Assembly (NCBI GenBank): GCA_001596135.1
Contig: CP014773.1
Span: 1,922,001-1,986,000 of the forward strand
Direction: 5' to 3'
DNA: 64,000 nt
Source: Mucilaginibacter sp. PAMC 26640
Lineage (GTDB): Bacteria > Bacteroidota > Bacteroidia > Sphingobacteriales > Sphingobacteriaceae
The notes beneath the pieces were generated by a model, which saw nothing but the letters and a program-made list of their open reading frames with translations, searched no databases and was not told the origin of the DNA. A program made the position numbers and the translations under genes. Positions 18,075-27,603 of this stretch are shown here, in pieces (position 1 is the stretch's first letter; each line of letters opens with the position of its first letter).

Positions 18075-19352
18075 ATGAGAAATATCTCATTGATTTTTAA
18101 ACAGTTCTCTAAGTCGGTTTTACTTGTTGCAGGGTTAGCCCTTTCTGGTTTTAACGCCAGTGCGCAGGCTGATGCTGCGAAAGGAGAAGCCATCTTCAAA
18201 GCCAAATGTACAGCCTGTCATAAGATAGATGTACGGATGACCGGCCCTGCATTAGGTCCACAGATCACATCTGAGACCGATGATAAGTACCTCACGAAGT
18301 GGATCCAGAACAACCAGGCTTTAATTGCTGCAAAAAACCCAAAGGCGCTCAAAATTTACAATGAGTATAACCAGGCGGGTATGACTGTTTTTGCCGAGTT
18401 GACCGATGCTGATGTAGGTAACATCATTACCTATGTGCGTGAGGATTGGAAAAAAATCCAGGCTGATAAAGCAAAAGGCCCTGCCGGTGGCGGTGCTGCT
18501 ACGGCTCAGGATGCTGGCCCAAGCAATTTTGTGATCTTCGCCTTAATAGGTGTTATCCTAGTTGCATTTATTGTAATTCTGGTGCTAAACAAAGTAATTG
18601 GTACGCTTGAGCGTTTGTTGCTTCGTAACCAGGGTTTGTTAGCTGAAGAAGAAGAAGTTGACGGTGAAAAAGTAAAAGGCGACCGTTTGCTGCTGGTTAA
18701 AAAGATTCTTAAGAATAAAAAGCTGGTTTTCTTTATAGTTGTTTGCGGTACCATTGCGATGGGCAGCTGGAGCTGGGTTACCATGTGGAACACTAATGTT
18801 CACCAGGGATATCAGCCAGCACAACCTATTAAATATTCACACAAACTGCACGCAGGTGTTATGAAGCTGGAGTGTCAGTATTGCCACTCAGGTGCCTTTA
18901 AAGGTAAAAACGCTTCTATACCATCGTTAAACGTTTGTATGAACTGTCACAAGGCAGTTAAAACCGAATCTCCTGAGATCCACAAGATCTATGATGCTTT
19001 GGGGTACGATCCGCAAACGCAGAAATACGACAGTACAAAAGCACAGCCTATTCAGTGGGTGCGTATCCACAACCTTCCGGATCTGGCTTACTTTAACCAC
19101 TCACAGCACGTAGTTGTAGGAAACGTTAAATGCCAAACTTGCCACGGTCAAATTCAGGAGATGCAGGAAGTATATCAATACTCTCCGCTTACTATGAAAT
19201 GGTGTATACAGTGCCATAAACGTACTGAGGTGAATGGCAAAGGAAATGCTTATTATGATAAGATCCTTGCGGCACACGATAAGATCAAAAAAGGTGAAAA
19301 AGTTACTGCCGCTGTTTTGGGTGGTATCGAATGCGCCAAGTGCCATTATTAA
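18075..19352 (+). CDS. actA: Alternative complex III subunit A: monohaem cytochrome c domain fused to pentahaem cytochrome
   Basis: The electron-exit subunit of the quinol:cytochrome c oxidoreductase (alternative complex III). The 425 residues show a signal peptide (to about A30), a class I cytochrome c domain with C45-x2-C-H49 and a likely Met ligand (AGMTVF), a transmembrane helix near 152-172, a second near 217-237, and a multihaem region with CxxCH at 267, 288, 353, 377 and 420. That is six haem-binding motifs, the last almost at the C-terminus. Described ActA proteins are discussed as pentahaem, so the N-terminal haem domain is noteworthy. First gene of the operon. Confidence 0.93.
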   Translation: MRNISLIFKQFSKSVLLVAGLALSGFNASAQADAAKGEAIFKAKCTACHKIDVRMTGPALGPQITSETDDKYLTKWIQNNQALIAAKNPKALKIYNEYNQAGMTVFAELTDADVGNIITYVREDWKKIQADKAKGPAGGGAATAQDAGPSNFVIFALIGVILVAFIVILVLNKVIGTLERLLLRNQGLLAEEEEVDGEKVKGDRLLLVKKILKNKKLVFFIVVCGTIAMGSWSWVTMWNTNVHQGYQPAQPIKYSHKLHAGVMKLECQYCHSGAFKGKNASIPSLNVCMNCHKAVKTESPEIHKIYDALGYDPQTQKYDSTKAQPIQWVRIHNLPDLAYFNHSQHVVVGNVKCQTCHGQIQEMQEVYQYSPLTMKWCIQCHKRTEVNGKGNAYYDKILAAHDKIKKGEKVTAAVLGGIECAKCHY

Positions 19353-19393
19353 TAAACGATTTAGAACTTAGCATTACAGTTTATATAACTTAA

Positions 19394-22300
19394 ATGGATA
19401 GCAATAAAAAATACTGGAAAGGTTTAGAGGAACTAGACAGAACGCCAGAATTTGTTGAGAAAAATAGACACGAATTTGCGGAGCCCATCCCAATTGAAGA
19501 AGTTTTAAGTGGTGGAGGGTTGTCGTCAAAAACACCTCGCCGCGACTTTTTAAAGGCCCTGGGATTCGGTGTGGGTGCTGTTACTTTGGCTGCATGCCAG
19601 AAGGTACCGGTGCACAAATCTATACCTTACTTAATAAAACCTGAAGAAGTTACCCCGGGTATAGCCAACTACTACTCATCTACTTATGAAGGCAGCGCTA
19701 TACTGGTAAAAACCCGCGAGGGCAGGCCAATTAAGGTAGAAGGTAACCCTAATGATCTTTTGTCAAAAGGGGGCTTAAGCGCACAGGCACAGGCATCCGT
19801 ATTGGATCTGTATGATAATAGCCGTGTGCAGCAACCAATGCTTAACGGTGGCACAACTACCTGGAAGCAACTTGATGATGTTGTAAAAAGCCAGCTGTTA
19901 GCAGCTAAAACCGCAGGTAAAGGTATCCGTATTATCAGCTCAACGGTACATAGCCCGTCTACCCAGGCGGTAATTGCTGACTTTATTAAAGCATACCCTA
20001 CCGCAAAACATATCAATTATGATGCGGTATCTTATACAGGTATTATTCAGGCCAACAAGAACAGCTTTGGCAAGGCTGTAGTGCCTCACTACAATTTCGA
20101 TAAGGCAGATGTTATTGTAAGTTTCGGTGCCGATTTTCTTGGCACATGGATCTCTGGTGAAGAATTTACCACACAATACGTAAAGAACAGGAACAGCAAA
20201 TCGCTGGAAGAAAAGAAAATGTCTCGCCATATCCAGTTTGAAACTGGTATGAGCCTTACAGGTACCAATGCCGATGTCAGGATGCCGATCAAACCTTCTG
20301 AAGAAGGGGTAGCGTTGGTAAATCTGTATAATGCGTTATCTGGTACTACTTTACCAGGGTCTAAAAAATTGGCCAATGCCAATACTGATAAGGCCATTGT
20401 ACTGGTAGCAAAAGAATTATTAGCTGCAAAAGGCAAAGCACTTGTGGTTGCCGGAAGTAATGACGTATCTGTTCAAACTCTTGTAAATGCGATCAACTCT
20501 TTGTTGGGCAGCTATGGCACTACTATAGATTTGGATAACCCATCGCGCCAATATGCCGGTAATGATGCAGAGATGAAGCAATTCGTTGACGACGCAAAAG
20601 CTGGACAGGTTGCTGTAGTTTTATTCCTAGATGCCAACCCGGCTTACGATTATCATTTGGTTAAGGATATTAAAGATGCGTTGACCAAAGTAAATATCAA
20701 GGTTACGTTTTCAGATCATGCAGATGAAACTGCTGCGTACTGTAACGTAGTTGCTCCTAACCATCATTACTTAGAAGCGTGGGGTGATGATAGCGCAGTA
20801 GAAGGCTATTACACCGTTTTACAGCCAACCATTAACCCGGTTTACAATACCCGCCAGGCCGAAACCAGCTTATTGGTTTGGAGCGATAACGCGATAAAGG
20901 AATATTATACTTACGTAAGAAATAACTGGGATACAACACTTTTGGCTAAAGGCGGTTTATCCGGCCAGGCTGGTTGGGAAACTTTATTGCAGACAGGCTT
21001 TGTAAAAGTTGCACCTATTGCAGCCGGTAGCTACTCTTTTAGTTTAGATCTAAATGCAGTAGCGCAAACTATCATTAACCAAAGCGCTAAGTTAGCGGGT
21101 GGTAAAGTAGAGTTGCAATTGTATCAAAGCCAGGCTATCCGTGATGGTAAACGTGCCAACAATCCATGGTTGCAGGAGTTGCCGGATCCGGTTAGTAAAG
21201 TAACCTGGGACAATTACGCTGCTATGTCTCCGGCCGACATTAAAAAAATGGGCCTTGATGAGTTTGAGGTAGTAACCATTAACGCAAATGGCTATACGGT
21301 TTCTTTACCGGTATTATCGCAACCGGGCCAGGCACAGGGCACAGTTTCCGTAGCGGTTGGTTATGGCCGTACCAAAGCAGGCCTTGTTGGTAACAATGTT
21401 GGTAAAAATGCTTACCCTTTCTCCAGTTTAGTAAACGGAACTATCCAGGGTAATGCTACTGCTACAGTTGATAAAACAGGAGATATCTTCCCGCTTTCGC
21501 AAACACAAACGCACCACTCATTTGAGGGGCGTAACATTATCCGCGAAGCAACCTTTGCCGAATACAAAAAAGACCCAACTGCTGGCAGTGGCCGTAATGA
21601 AGAAGAAAAAACTTATGACCTTTGGGACAAGAGCGATAATGACGCAGTTCATGACCGCCCTGTTTACGATTGGGTTATGGCTATCGACCTTAACGCTTGT
21701 ACAGGTTGCGGTGCATGTATCGTAGCTTGTAGCGCAGAGAATAACATTCCTGTAGTGGGTAAGGAAGAAGTTGGCCGCCGCCGCGAGATGCACTGGATTC
21801 GTATCGACCGTTATTACAGCTATGCCAAGAATGGTACTGCTGAGGCTGATGAGGAAACCGGGTTGGTAACAAAGGAAAAGGAAATAGATAAGCTGGAGAA
21901 TTTCGACAACGTAACTGTTGTTCACCAGCCGATGCTTTGCCAACATTGCGACCACGCACCATGCGAAACAGTTTGTCCGGTACTAGCAACTGTACACTCA
22001 AGCGAAGGTTTAAACCAGATGGCTTATAACCGTTGCGTTGGTACACGTTATTGCGCAAACAACTGCCCTTACAAAGTGCGCCGTTTTAACTGGTTCAATT
22101 ACTGGAACGATTCGCGCTTTGATAACTACCTAAGCAACGAGCACACACAATTAGTACTTAATCCTGATGTTACTACACGTTTCCGTGGGGTAATGGAAAA
22201 ATGTTCAATGTGTGTACAACGTATTCAAGCTGGTAAGTTAAAAGCTAAATTGGAAAAACGCCCGCTTAAGGATGGTGAAGTACAGGTTGCCTGTGCGCAA

Positions 22301-22474
22301 ACCTGTTCTGCAAATGCTATCGTTTTTGGTAACCGTAATGATCCTAACTCAGAAGTTTCAAAAGCTTTAAAGAGCGAAAGAACATACTATGTACTGGAAG
22401 AACTTAACGTAAAACCAGGCATTGGTTACCAGGTGAAAGTTAGAAATACAACAACTGCTGAATTACAGGCTTAA
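19394..22474 (+). CDS. actB: Alternative complex III subunit B: molybdopterin-oxidoreductase-like plus iron-sulfur domain
   Basis: A 1026-residue periplasm-facing subunit. A twin-arginine-type signal with a lipobox (TPRRDFLKALGFGVGAVTLAAC, residues about 47-68) suggests folded export and lipidation. Residues about 70-720 resemble the molybdopterin oxidoreductase fold but belong to a group with no Mo cofactor. The C-terminal ferredoxin-like part has cysteine clusters CTGCGACIVAC, CQHCDHAPCETVCPV, CVGTRYCANNCPYKVRRF and CSMCVQ/CAQTC, enough for four Fe-S clusters. It lies 41 bases after actA. Confidence 0.95.
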   Translation: MDSNKKYWKGLEELDRTPEFVEKNRHEFAEPIPIEEVLSGGGLSSKTPRRDFLKALGFGVGAVTLAACQKVPVHKSIPYLIKPEEVTPGIANYYSSTYEGSAILVKTREGRPIKVEGNPNDLLSKGGLSAQAQASVLDLYDNSRVQQPMLNGGTTTWKQLDDVVKSQLLAAKTAGKGIRIISSTVHSPSTQAVIADFIKAYPTAKHINYDAVSYTGIIQANKNSFGKAVVPHYNFDKADVIVSFGADFLGTWISGEEFTTQYVKNRNSKSLEEKKMSRHIQFETGMSLTGTNADVRMPIKPSEEGVALVNLYNALSGTTLPGSKKLANANTDKAIVLVAKELLAAKGKALVVAGSNDVSVQTLVNAINSLLGSYGTTIDLDNPSRQYAGNDAEMKQFVDDAKAGQVAVVLFLDANPAYDYHLVKDIKDALTKVNIKVTFSDHADETAAYCNVVAPNHHYLEAWGDDSAVEGYYTVLQPTINPVYNTRQAETSLLVWSDNAIKEYYTYVRNNWDTTLLAKGGLSGQAGWETLLQTGFVKVAPIAAGSYSFSLDLNAVAQTIINQSAKLAGGKVELQLYQSQAIRDGKRANNPWLQELPDPVSKVTWDNYAAMSPADIKKMGLDEFEVVTINANGYTVSLPVLSQPGQAQGTVSVAVGYGRTKAGLVGNNVGKNAYPFSSLVNGTIQGNATATVDKTGDIFPLSQTQTHHSFEGRNIIREATFAEYKKDPTAGSGRNEEEKTYDLWDKSDNDAVHDRPVYDWVMAIDLNACTGCGACIVACSAENNIPVVGKEEVGRRREMHWIRIDRYYSYAKNGTAEADEETGLVTKEKEIDKLENFDNVTVVHQPMLCQHCDHAPCETVCPVLATVHSSEGLNQMAYNRCVGTRYCANNCPYKVRRFNWFNYWNDSRFDNYLSNEHTQLVLNPDVTTRFRGVMEKCSMCVQRIQAGKLKAKLEKRPLKDGEVQVACAQTCSANAIVFGNRNDPNSEVSKALKSERTYYVLEELNVKPGIGYQVKVRNTTTAELQA

Positions 22475-22497
22475 TTATTACAAGAGATTTATACTAT

Positions 22498-23970
22498 ATG
22501 GCATCTCATCATAATGAATCAATAATCAGGGAACCGTTACTTACGGGCAAGGATATTACCTATGCCAAGATCACTAACGATGTATTATTCCCTGTAGAAA
22601 ATAAACCAAATAAGGCCTGGTGGATTGGCTTTACCGTTGCCTCCATGGGTGCCCTGCTTTGGGTTGTTGCAATCAGCTATACATTCTGGTTCGGTTTGGG
22701 TGCATGGGGACTAAACAAAACAGTAGGATGGGCCTGGGACATCACCGGATTCGTTTGGTGGGTAGGTATCGGTCACGCTGGTACGCTTATCTCTGCGGTG
22801 TTGTTAATTTTCCGTCAAAACTGGCGTAACTCTATTAACAGGTCGGCAGAAGCGATGACTATTTTTGCGGTAATTTGCGCGGCCACTTATATCGTGGCGC
22901 ACATGGGCCGCCCTTGGTTAGCCTACTTTACTTTACCGCTTCCAAACCAATATGTATTATGGGTAAACTGGAACTCGGCATTGATGATGGACGTGTTTGC
23001 GATCTCTACATACTTCTCGGTTTCCTTGTTATTCTGGTACACAGGTTTACTGCCTGATATCGCTTCAATCCGTGACCGTGCTGTAGGCTTACGCCGCCGG
23101 ATCTATTCTATCCTTTCGTTTGGATGGACTGGTTCTGTAAAAAGCTGGCAGCGATTCGAAACCGTTTCACTAATCCTGGCCGGTATCTCTACGCCACTTG
23201 TACTTTCGGTGCACACTATTGTATCTTTTGACTTTGCTACTTCGCTTGAGCCGGGATGGCACACTACCATATTCCCGCCATACTTTGTTGCGGGTGCTAT
23301 CTTCTCGGGTTTCGCTATGGTGCAAACATTGTTGCTTGTTACCCGTAAGGTATTAGGTCTGGAGAACTATATCACTATGTTCCACATTGAATCGATGAAT
23401 AAGATCATCATGCTTACCGGTTCTATTGTAGGTGTGGCATATATTACTGAGTTCTTTATTGCATGGTACTCTCAGGTTGAATATGAGCAATATGCTTTTA
23501 TTAATCGTGCAACTGGTCCGTACTGGTGGGCTTACTGGAGCATGATGAGCTGTAACGTAATCTCTCCACAGTTATTCTGGTCGAGCAAACTGCGCAGAAG
23601 CATCAAATTCTCTTGGTTCTTGTCTATTGTGGTTAACATCGGTATGTGGTTTGAGCGTTTTGTGATTATCGTAACTTCATTACACCGCGATTATTTACCA
23701 TCCAGCTGGGTGATGTTTTACCCAACCTGGGTAGACGTAAGCGTGTTCGTTGGGTCTATCGGAATATTCTTTACCATGTTCTTGTTATTCATTCGCGTAT
23801 TGCCATCTGTTGCGATTGCTGAAGTGAAACTATTACTTGGTACAGCGAGTGAGCAGCAGAAGAAAAAATTAATCGAAGAGGGTCACCTTGATCCGGTTGA
23901 AGTACAATACTACAAGGAGTCGTTAGTTAAGTACGATAGTGTTGATATGTCTGATTACGAAAAAGTATAA
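22498..23970 (+). CDS. actC: Alternative complex III subunit C, NrfD-like quinol-binding membrane protein
   Basis: A 490-residue integral membrane protein with about ten hydrophobic helices. It belongs to the NrfD/PsrC family, which oxidises menaquinol in alternative complex III. Typical pieces are VWWVGIGHAGTLISAVLLIFRQNWR near residue 85, MGRPWLAYFTLPLPNQYVLWVNW, and LSVHTIVSFDFATSLEPGWHTTIFPPYFVAGAIFSG in the middle. It lies 23 bases after actB and two bases before actD. Confidence 0.95.
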   Translation: MASHHNESIIREPLLTGKDITYAKITNDVLFPVENKPNKAWWIGFTVASMGALLWVVAISYTFWFGLGAWGLNKTVGWAWDITGFVWWVGIGHAGTLISAVLLIFRQNWRNSINRSAEAMTIFAVICAATYIVAHMGRPWLAYFTLPLPNQYVLWVNWNSALMMDVFAISTYFSVSLLFWYTGLLPDIASIRDRAVGLRRRIYSILSFGWTGSVKSWQRFETVSLILAGISTPLVLSVHTIVSFDFATSLEPGWHTTIFPPYFVAGAIFSGFAMVQTLLLVTRKVLGLENYITMFHIESMNKIIMLTGSIVGVAYITEFFIAWYSQVEYEQYAFINRATGPYWWAYWSMMSCNVISPQLFWSSKLRRSIKFSWFLSIVVNIGMWFERFVIIVTSLHRDYLPSSWVMFYPTWVDVSVFVGSIGIFFTMFLLFIRVLPSVAIAEVKLLLGTASEQQKKKLIEEGHLDPVEVQYYKESLVKYDSVDMSDYEKV

Positions 23971-23972
23971 AA

Positions 23973-24509
23973 ATGAGTAGCACAAAATTTATATTAGGCT
24001 TATTTGACGACCCCGATCACATGATGCACGGGATAGAGAAGCTGCAAAAGAATAGTATCCCTATTTATGATGTATATAGCCCGATGCCTATCCATGGTAT
24101 TGAGGATAAATTAGGCATAAAAGAATCAAGGTTGGGTTATGCAGCATTTTGTTTCGGCTGCCTTGGAATGACGGTTATCTTCAGCATTGTGTACTATACA
24201 CTGGTGCATGATTGGCCAATGAACATTGGGGGTAAACCAAGTTTTGCGATACCAAACTTTGTACCCTTCACCTTTGAGTGGACAATTTTATTCACTGCAT
24301 TTGGGATGACTCTTACCTTTTTTGCCGCGACTAACCTTTTTCCGGGCCGTGCGCCAAGAGTGATGGACCTTCGCGCAACTGATGATCGTTTTGTTATAGC
24401 GATCGATGCAAAGGGTAACATTCCACATGATGATATCACCAATTTATTAAAAGAAGCAGGCGCTGTAGAAGTAAAGCATAACGACAGAAAATATGTTAGC
24501 TATGAATAA
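23973..24509 (+). CDS. actD: Alternative complex III subunit D (DUF3341)
   Basis: A 178-residue membrane-anchored subunit. The DUF3341 pattern is clear: FILGLFDDPDHMMHGIEKLQKNSIPIYDVYSPMPIHGIEDKLGIKESRLGYAAF, then two membrane helices (about 48-72 and 95-115), then a soluble tail RFVIAIDAKGN. In known complexes it packs the membrane part of the enzyme and has no cofactor. Its last eight bases overlap actE, which indicates translational coupling. Confidence 0.95.
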   Translation: MSSTKFILGLFDDPDHMMHGIEKLQKNSIPIYDVYSPMPIHGIEDKLGIKESRLGYAAFCFGCLGMTVIFSIVYYTLVHDWPMNIGGKPSFAIPNFVPFTFEWTILFTAFGMTLTFFAATNLFPGRAPRVMDLRATDDRFVIAIDAKGNIPHDDITNLLKEAGAVEVKHNDRKYVSYE

Positions 24510-25077
24510 ATTTAGAATATTGGGCACAACTGCTATCGTTATCGCTGCATCGATCGTTATTACATCGTGCAAGGATAAACGCAGCACAGGTTGGGAATAT
24601 GCTCCCAATATGTACGAGCATACCGCATACGATCCGGATCAGCCAAACACACAATTTAAGGATGGCAAAACTGCTCAGGTTCCACCTGCAGGTACTATTC
24701 CAATCGGTTTTAAAAAGTTCGATTATGCGAACACCAAAGATGGTTACGATAAGTCAAGTGTTGAAGTTAGCAGCCTGATAGCGCAGACTCCAAAGCATCT
24801 CGCCGAGGGCAAAGTATTGTTTACAACCTTTTGTTCGCCATGCCACGGCCTTACTGGCCAGGGAGATGGTTTGGTAGTGCAGCACGGGTACCCAGCTCCG
24901 CCATCCTATTCAAAAGGACAGTCTTCGCGTGGCGGTGCTATGAAAGACCTTACAGATGGTAAAATTTATCACACTATAACTTATGGAGTAAACTCTATGG
25001 GTTCATACGCTTCTCAGGTTGCACCGGAGGATCGTTGGAAAATAGTGATGTATGTTCACCAATTACAAAAATTATAA
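24502..25077 (+). CDS. actE: Alternative complex III subunit E, monohaem cytochrome c lipoprotein
   Basis: A 191-residue lipoprotein cytochrome. The ATG at 24502 gives a proper lipobox signal (MNKFRILGTTAIVIAASIVITSC). A start nine bases upstream would only add MLA. The haem site is FCSPCHGLTGQGDG near residues 112-116, with a later Met (MGSYASQVAPEDRW region) as probable ligand. In the complex it passes electrons on toward the terminal oxidase or a soluble carrier. It overlaps actD. Confidence 0.93.
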   Translation: MNKFRILGTTAIVIAASIVITSCKDKRSTGWEYAPNMYEHTAYDPDQPNTQFKDGKTAQVPPAGTIPIGFKKFDYANTKDGYDKSSVEVSSLIAQTPKHLAEGKVLFTTFCSPCHGLTGQGDGLVVQHGYPAPPSYSKGQSSRGGAMKDLTDGKIYHTITYGVNSMGSYASQVAPEDRWKIVMYVHQLQKL

Positions 25078-25088
25078 GATTATTTTTA

Positions 25089-26348
25089 ATGAAGAATCAT
25101 AATAGTTTCGACGAAAAATTTGAATTTACAGGAAACGCGAAAACTTTTAGTTTAGCGGCGATTGTAATTGGTGTAGTGTGTATCGTGGCTGGCTTTATAT
25201 TTAGCGGCGAACACGTACAACGTACCTATAGCAACTTGTTGCTGATGTCATATTACTTTGTTTGTGTGTGTACTTGCGGCGTTTTCTTTTGCGCTTACAA
25301 TTACGTAGCGCAGGCAGGCTGGTCTGCAGGTTTGATTAGAATTCCGCAGGCGATGGCTAAGCTGCTGCCGATTGCAAGTGTTTTTTTATTAGTTGTGGTG
25401 ACCGCCGGTTTGTTTAATACTCACGAGGTTGAAGAACATGGTAAGAAAGAAATTGTCCCTTACCTATACGCACACTGGGCTACGCATGGTTTAACAACTG
25501 TTGGCAGTGAAAATTTTGATCCGATCATCTTCGGTAAAAGAGCTTTTCTTAACACAGGATTTTTTTATGCTACATTAATCGTGTTTTTATCGGCATATAG
25601 CTTTTTTGGTTACAAATTGGCTAAATTTTCTGAAGAAGAGGATACCGTTGGTGGTATGTCTAATTATGACAAGAGCTTCAAATATGCCTGTATATTCCTC
25701 GTAGTATTCGGTTTTACCTTCCCAATATTTGCGTTTGGTGTAATCATGTCTTTAGAGGCTCATTGGTTCTCTACCATGTTTGGTTGGTACAATCTGGCAG
25801 CAATGCATGTTAGCGGTTTAGCTATCATTGCGCTCATCCTGATATTTTTGCAGAAAAAAGGCTACATGTCATGGACATCAACCAATCACCTGCACAGTTT
25901 AGGAAAGCTGATCTTCGGATTCTCTATTTTCTGGACATATGTTTGGTTTTCGCAATTTTTCCTGATCTGGTATGCTAACATGCCTGAGGAATCCGTTTAC
26001 TTCTTTATCAGATGGGAAGCTGAATACAAGCCTTGGTTCTGGTTAAATATCATTATCAACTTCCTTGCACCATTGTTGTTATTAATGTCTCGTGATGCAA
26101 AACGTATGACTAACCGCATGATGTGGACTTGTATCATTTTGATTGCTGGCCACTGGCTGGATTATTACATGATGATTATGCCAAGTACGGTTAAAGAGAA
26201 CATGGGTTTTAGTTTTGAGGAAATAGGAATATTCGTTGGTTTCGCTGGCTTATTTACCTTCCTGGTTTTAAACAGCCTGAGCAATGTTTCTTCTCTGGTG
26301 CCCAAAAAACACCCTTTCCTGGAAGAGAGCCTGCATCATCACATATAA
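25089..26348 (+). CDS. actF: Alternative complex III subunit F, NrfD-like membrane protein
   Basis: The frame is open from 25035, inside actE, but the family N-terminus (MKNHNSFDEKFEFTGNAKTFSLAAIV) begins at the ATG at 25089, giving 419 residues. About ten membrane helices. Conserved stretches include EAHWFSTMFGWYNLAAMHVSG, LGKLIFGFSIFWTYVWFSQFFLIWYANMPEES and MWTCIILIAGHWLDYYMMIMP. ActF is a second NrfD-type subunit that pairs with ActC and is not thought to be the main quinol site. It lies 11 bases after actE. Confidence 0.95.
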   Translation: MKNHNSFDEKFEFTGNAKTFSLAAIVIGVVCIVAGFIFSGEHVQRTYSNLLLMSYYFVCVCTCGVFFCAYNYVAQAGWSAGLIRIPQAMAKLLPIASVFLLVVVTAGLFNTHEVEEHGKKEIVPYLYAHWATHGLTTVGSENFDPIIFGKRAFLNTGFFYATLIVFLSAYSFFGYKLAKFSEEEDTVGGMSNYDKSFKYACIFLVVFGFTFPIFAFGVIMSLEAHWFSTMFGWYNLAAMHVSGLAIIALILIFLQKKGYMSWTSTNHLHSLGKLIFGFSIFWTYVWFSQFFLIWYANMPEESVYFFIRWEAEYKPWFWLNIIINFLAPLLLLMSRDAKRMTNRMMWTCIILIAGHWLDYYMMIMPSTVKENMGFSFEEIGIFVGFAGLFTFLVLNSLSNVSSLVPKKHPFLEESLHHHI

Positions 26349-26396
26349 TAATTGTTAAATTTGCAACGGAATACAGCATTAATAAAAACCAATAAA

Positions 26397-27584
26397 ATGG
26401 GATTCAAAAGTTTAATAAGTTCTAAAAAAATGCTTTCGCTTGTAGCTGCGTTGATGCTGTTTGGCACTAACCTGGTGATGGCGCAAGACGCACCTGCCGC
26501 CGCGGCTGTAACTGAAGGTGATAAGCCAAGTGTTTGGCTTGGCCCTGGTTATTATATTTTGTTATTCGTAATCGTATGTTTTGTAGTTGGCATCGTAGGT
26601 AAGATCCTTCGTGTTTATGACCTGACTCAACAAATCCAGAATAAAAAGCCGATCAACTGGCACAATGTTATGGGCGTTTGCTGCATCATATTTCTTATAG
26701 CCGGTATTTACGGTGCTTATTGGGAATTCAGCGTACAGGGAGCAATGATTCTGCCTGCATCTGCGTCTGTACATGGTGTAAGGATTGATGAGATGTTTTG
26801 GACTACAACAGTTCTTACCATGATCGTATTCTTTATTACCCAGATCCTATTATTCGGGTTCTTATTCAGATATCGATATAATGCTAATCGTCGTGGCCAT
26901 TTCTTGCCGCACAACAATACGATTGAGAAAATCTGGACTATCGCGCCGGCTGTTGTACTAACGATCCTTGTAATCTTCGGTTTCTTTACCTGGCAGCAAA
27001 TCACTAATACTGTTGATGCCAAAGGTGAAGTTGCCTCTATTAACGTTGACATTACAGGTCACCAGTTTGCGTGGGAATTGCGTTATCCTGGCAGCGATGG
27101 TAAACTGGGTAAAACCAATTACAAGCTGGTTAATGGCAGCAACAAGTTAGGTGTAGATTTTAAGGATAAAGATAGCTATGACGATTTGCAAGCCGATACG
27201 ATGGTAATACCTGTACACAGGTCTGTTAAGCTTAATATTCACGCACAGGATGTTATCCATAGTGTTTATATGCCGCACTTCCGTGTACAATTAAACGCAG
27301 TACCGGGATTGCCAACTTACTTTAAATTTACACCTACTATCACAACAAGCGAAATGCGCCGTAAAGAGGGGGATCCTGCTTTTGAATATTTGGTGTATTG
27401 CAACAAAATTTGTGGTGGTGCACATTATAACATGAAAAAGGTTGTACGTGTGGTAACAGAAACTGAATACCAGGCTTGGTTGTCTCAGCAAAAACCTTAT
27501 CTGACTGATCAGATTAAAAAGGATTTGAAATTTGCCGTAGTGAAACCGACTGCACAACAAAACAGGTTAGCGTTAAATAATTAA
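26397..27584 (+). CDS. coxB: Cytochrome c oxidase subunit II (CuA subunit)
   Basis: I use the ATG at 26397 (395 residues) because it gives a signal peptide (MGFKSLISSKKMLSLVAALMLFGTNLVMAQ). The upstream in-frame start would add 15 residues unlike the family. An extra membrane segment, the two subunit II helices and a periplasmic cupredoxin domain follow. The CuA ligands are visible: GHQFAWELRYPG, IHSVYMPHFRVQLNAVPG and YCNKICGGAHYNMKKVV (C-x3-C-x3-H-x2-M). There is no C-terminal cytochrome c domain, so it is an aa3-type and not a caa3-type enzyme, presumably fed by alternative complex III directly. Confidence 0.96.
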   Translation: MGFKSLISSKKMLSLVAALMLFGTNLVMAQDAPAAAAVTEGDKPSVWLGPGYYILLFVIVCFVVGIVGKILRVYDLTQQIQNKKPINWHNVMGVCCIIFLIAGIYGAYWEFSVQGAMILPASASVHGVRIDEMFWTTTVLTMIVFFITQILLFGFLFRYRYNANRRGHFLPHNNTIEKIWTIAPAVVLTILVIFGFFTWQQITNTVDAKGEVASINVDITGHQFAWELRYPGSDGKLGKTNYKLVNGSNKLGVDFKDKDSYDDLQADTMVIPVHRSVKLNIHAQDVIHSVYMPHFRVQLNAVPGLPTYFKFTPTITTSEMRRKEGDPAFEYLVYCNKICGGAHYNMKKVVRVVTETEYQAWLSQQKPYLTDQIKKDLKFAVVKPTAQQNRLALNN

Positions 27585-27603
27585 TTCAAAAAGATTAGCG
27601 AGT

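Noticed and set aside
24493..24501. Start of actE at the upstream ATG (24493)
   Set aside because: It would place three extra residues before a complete lipoprotein signal; the ATG at 24502 is the better start.
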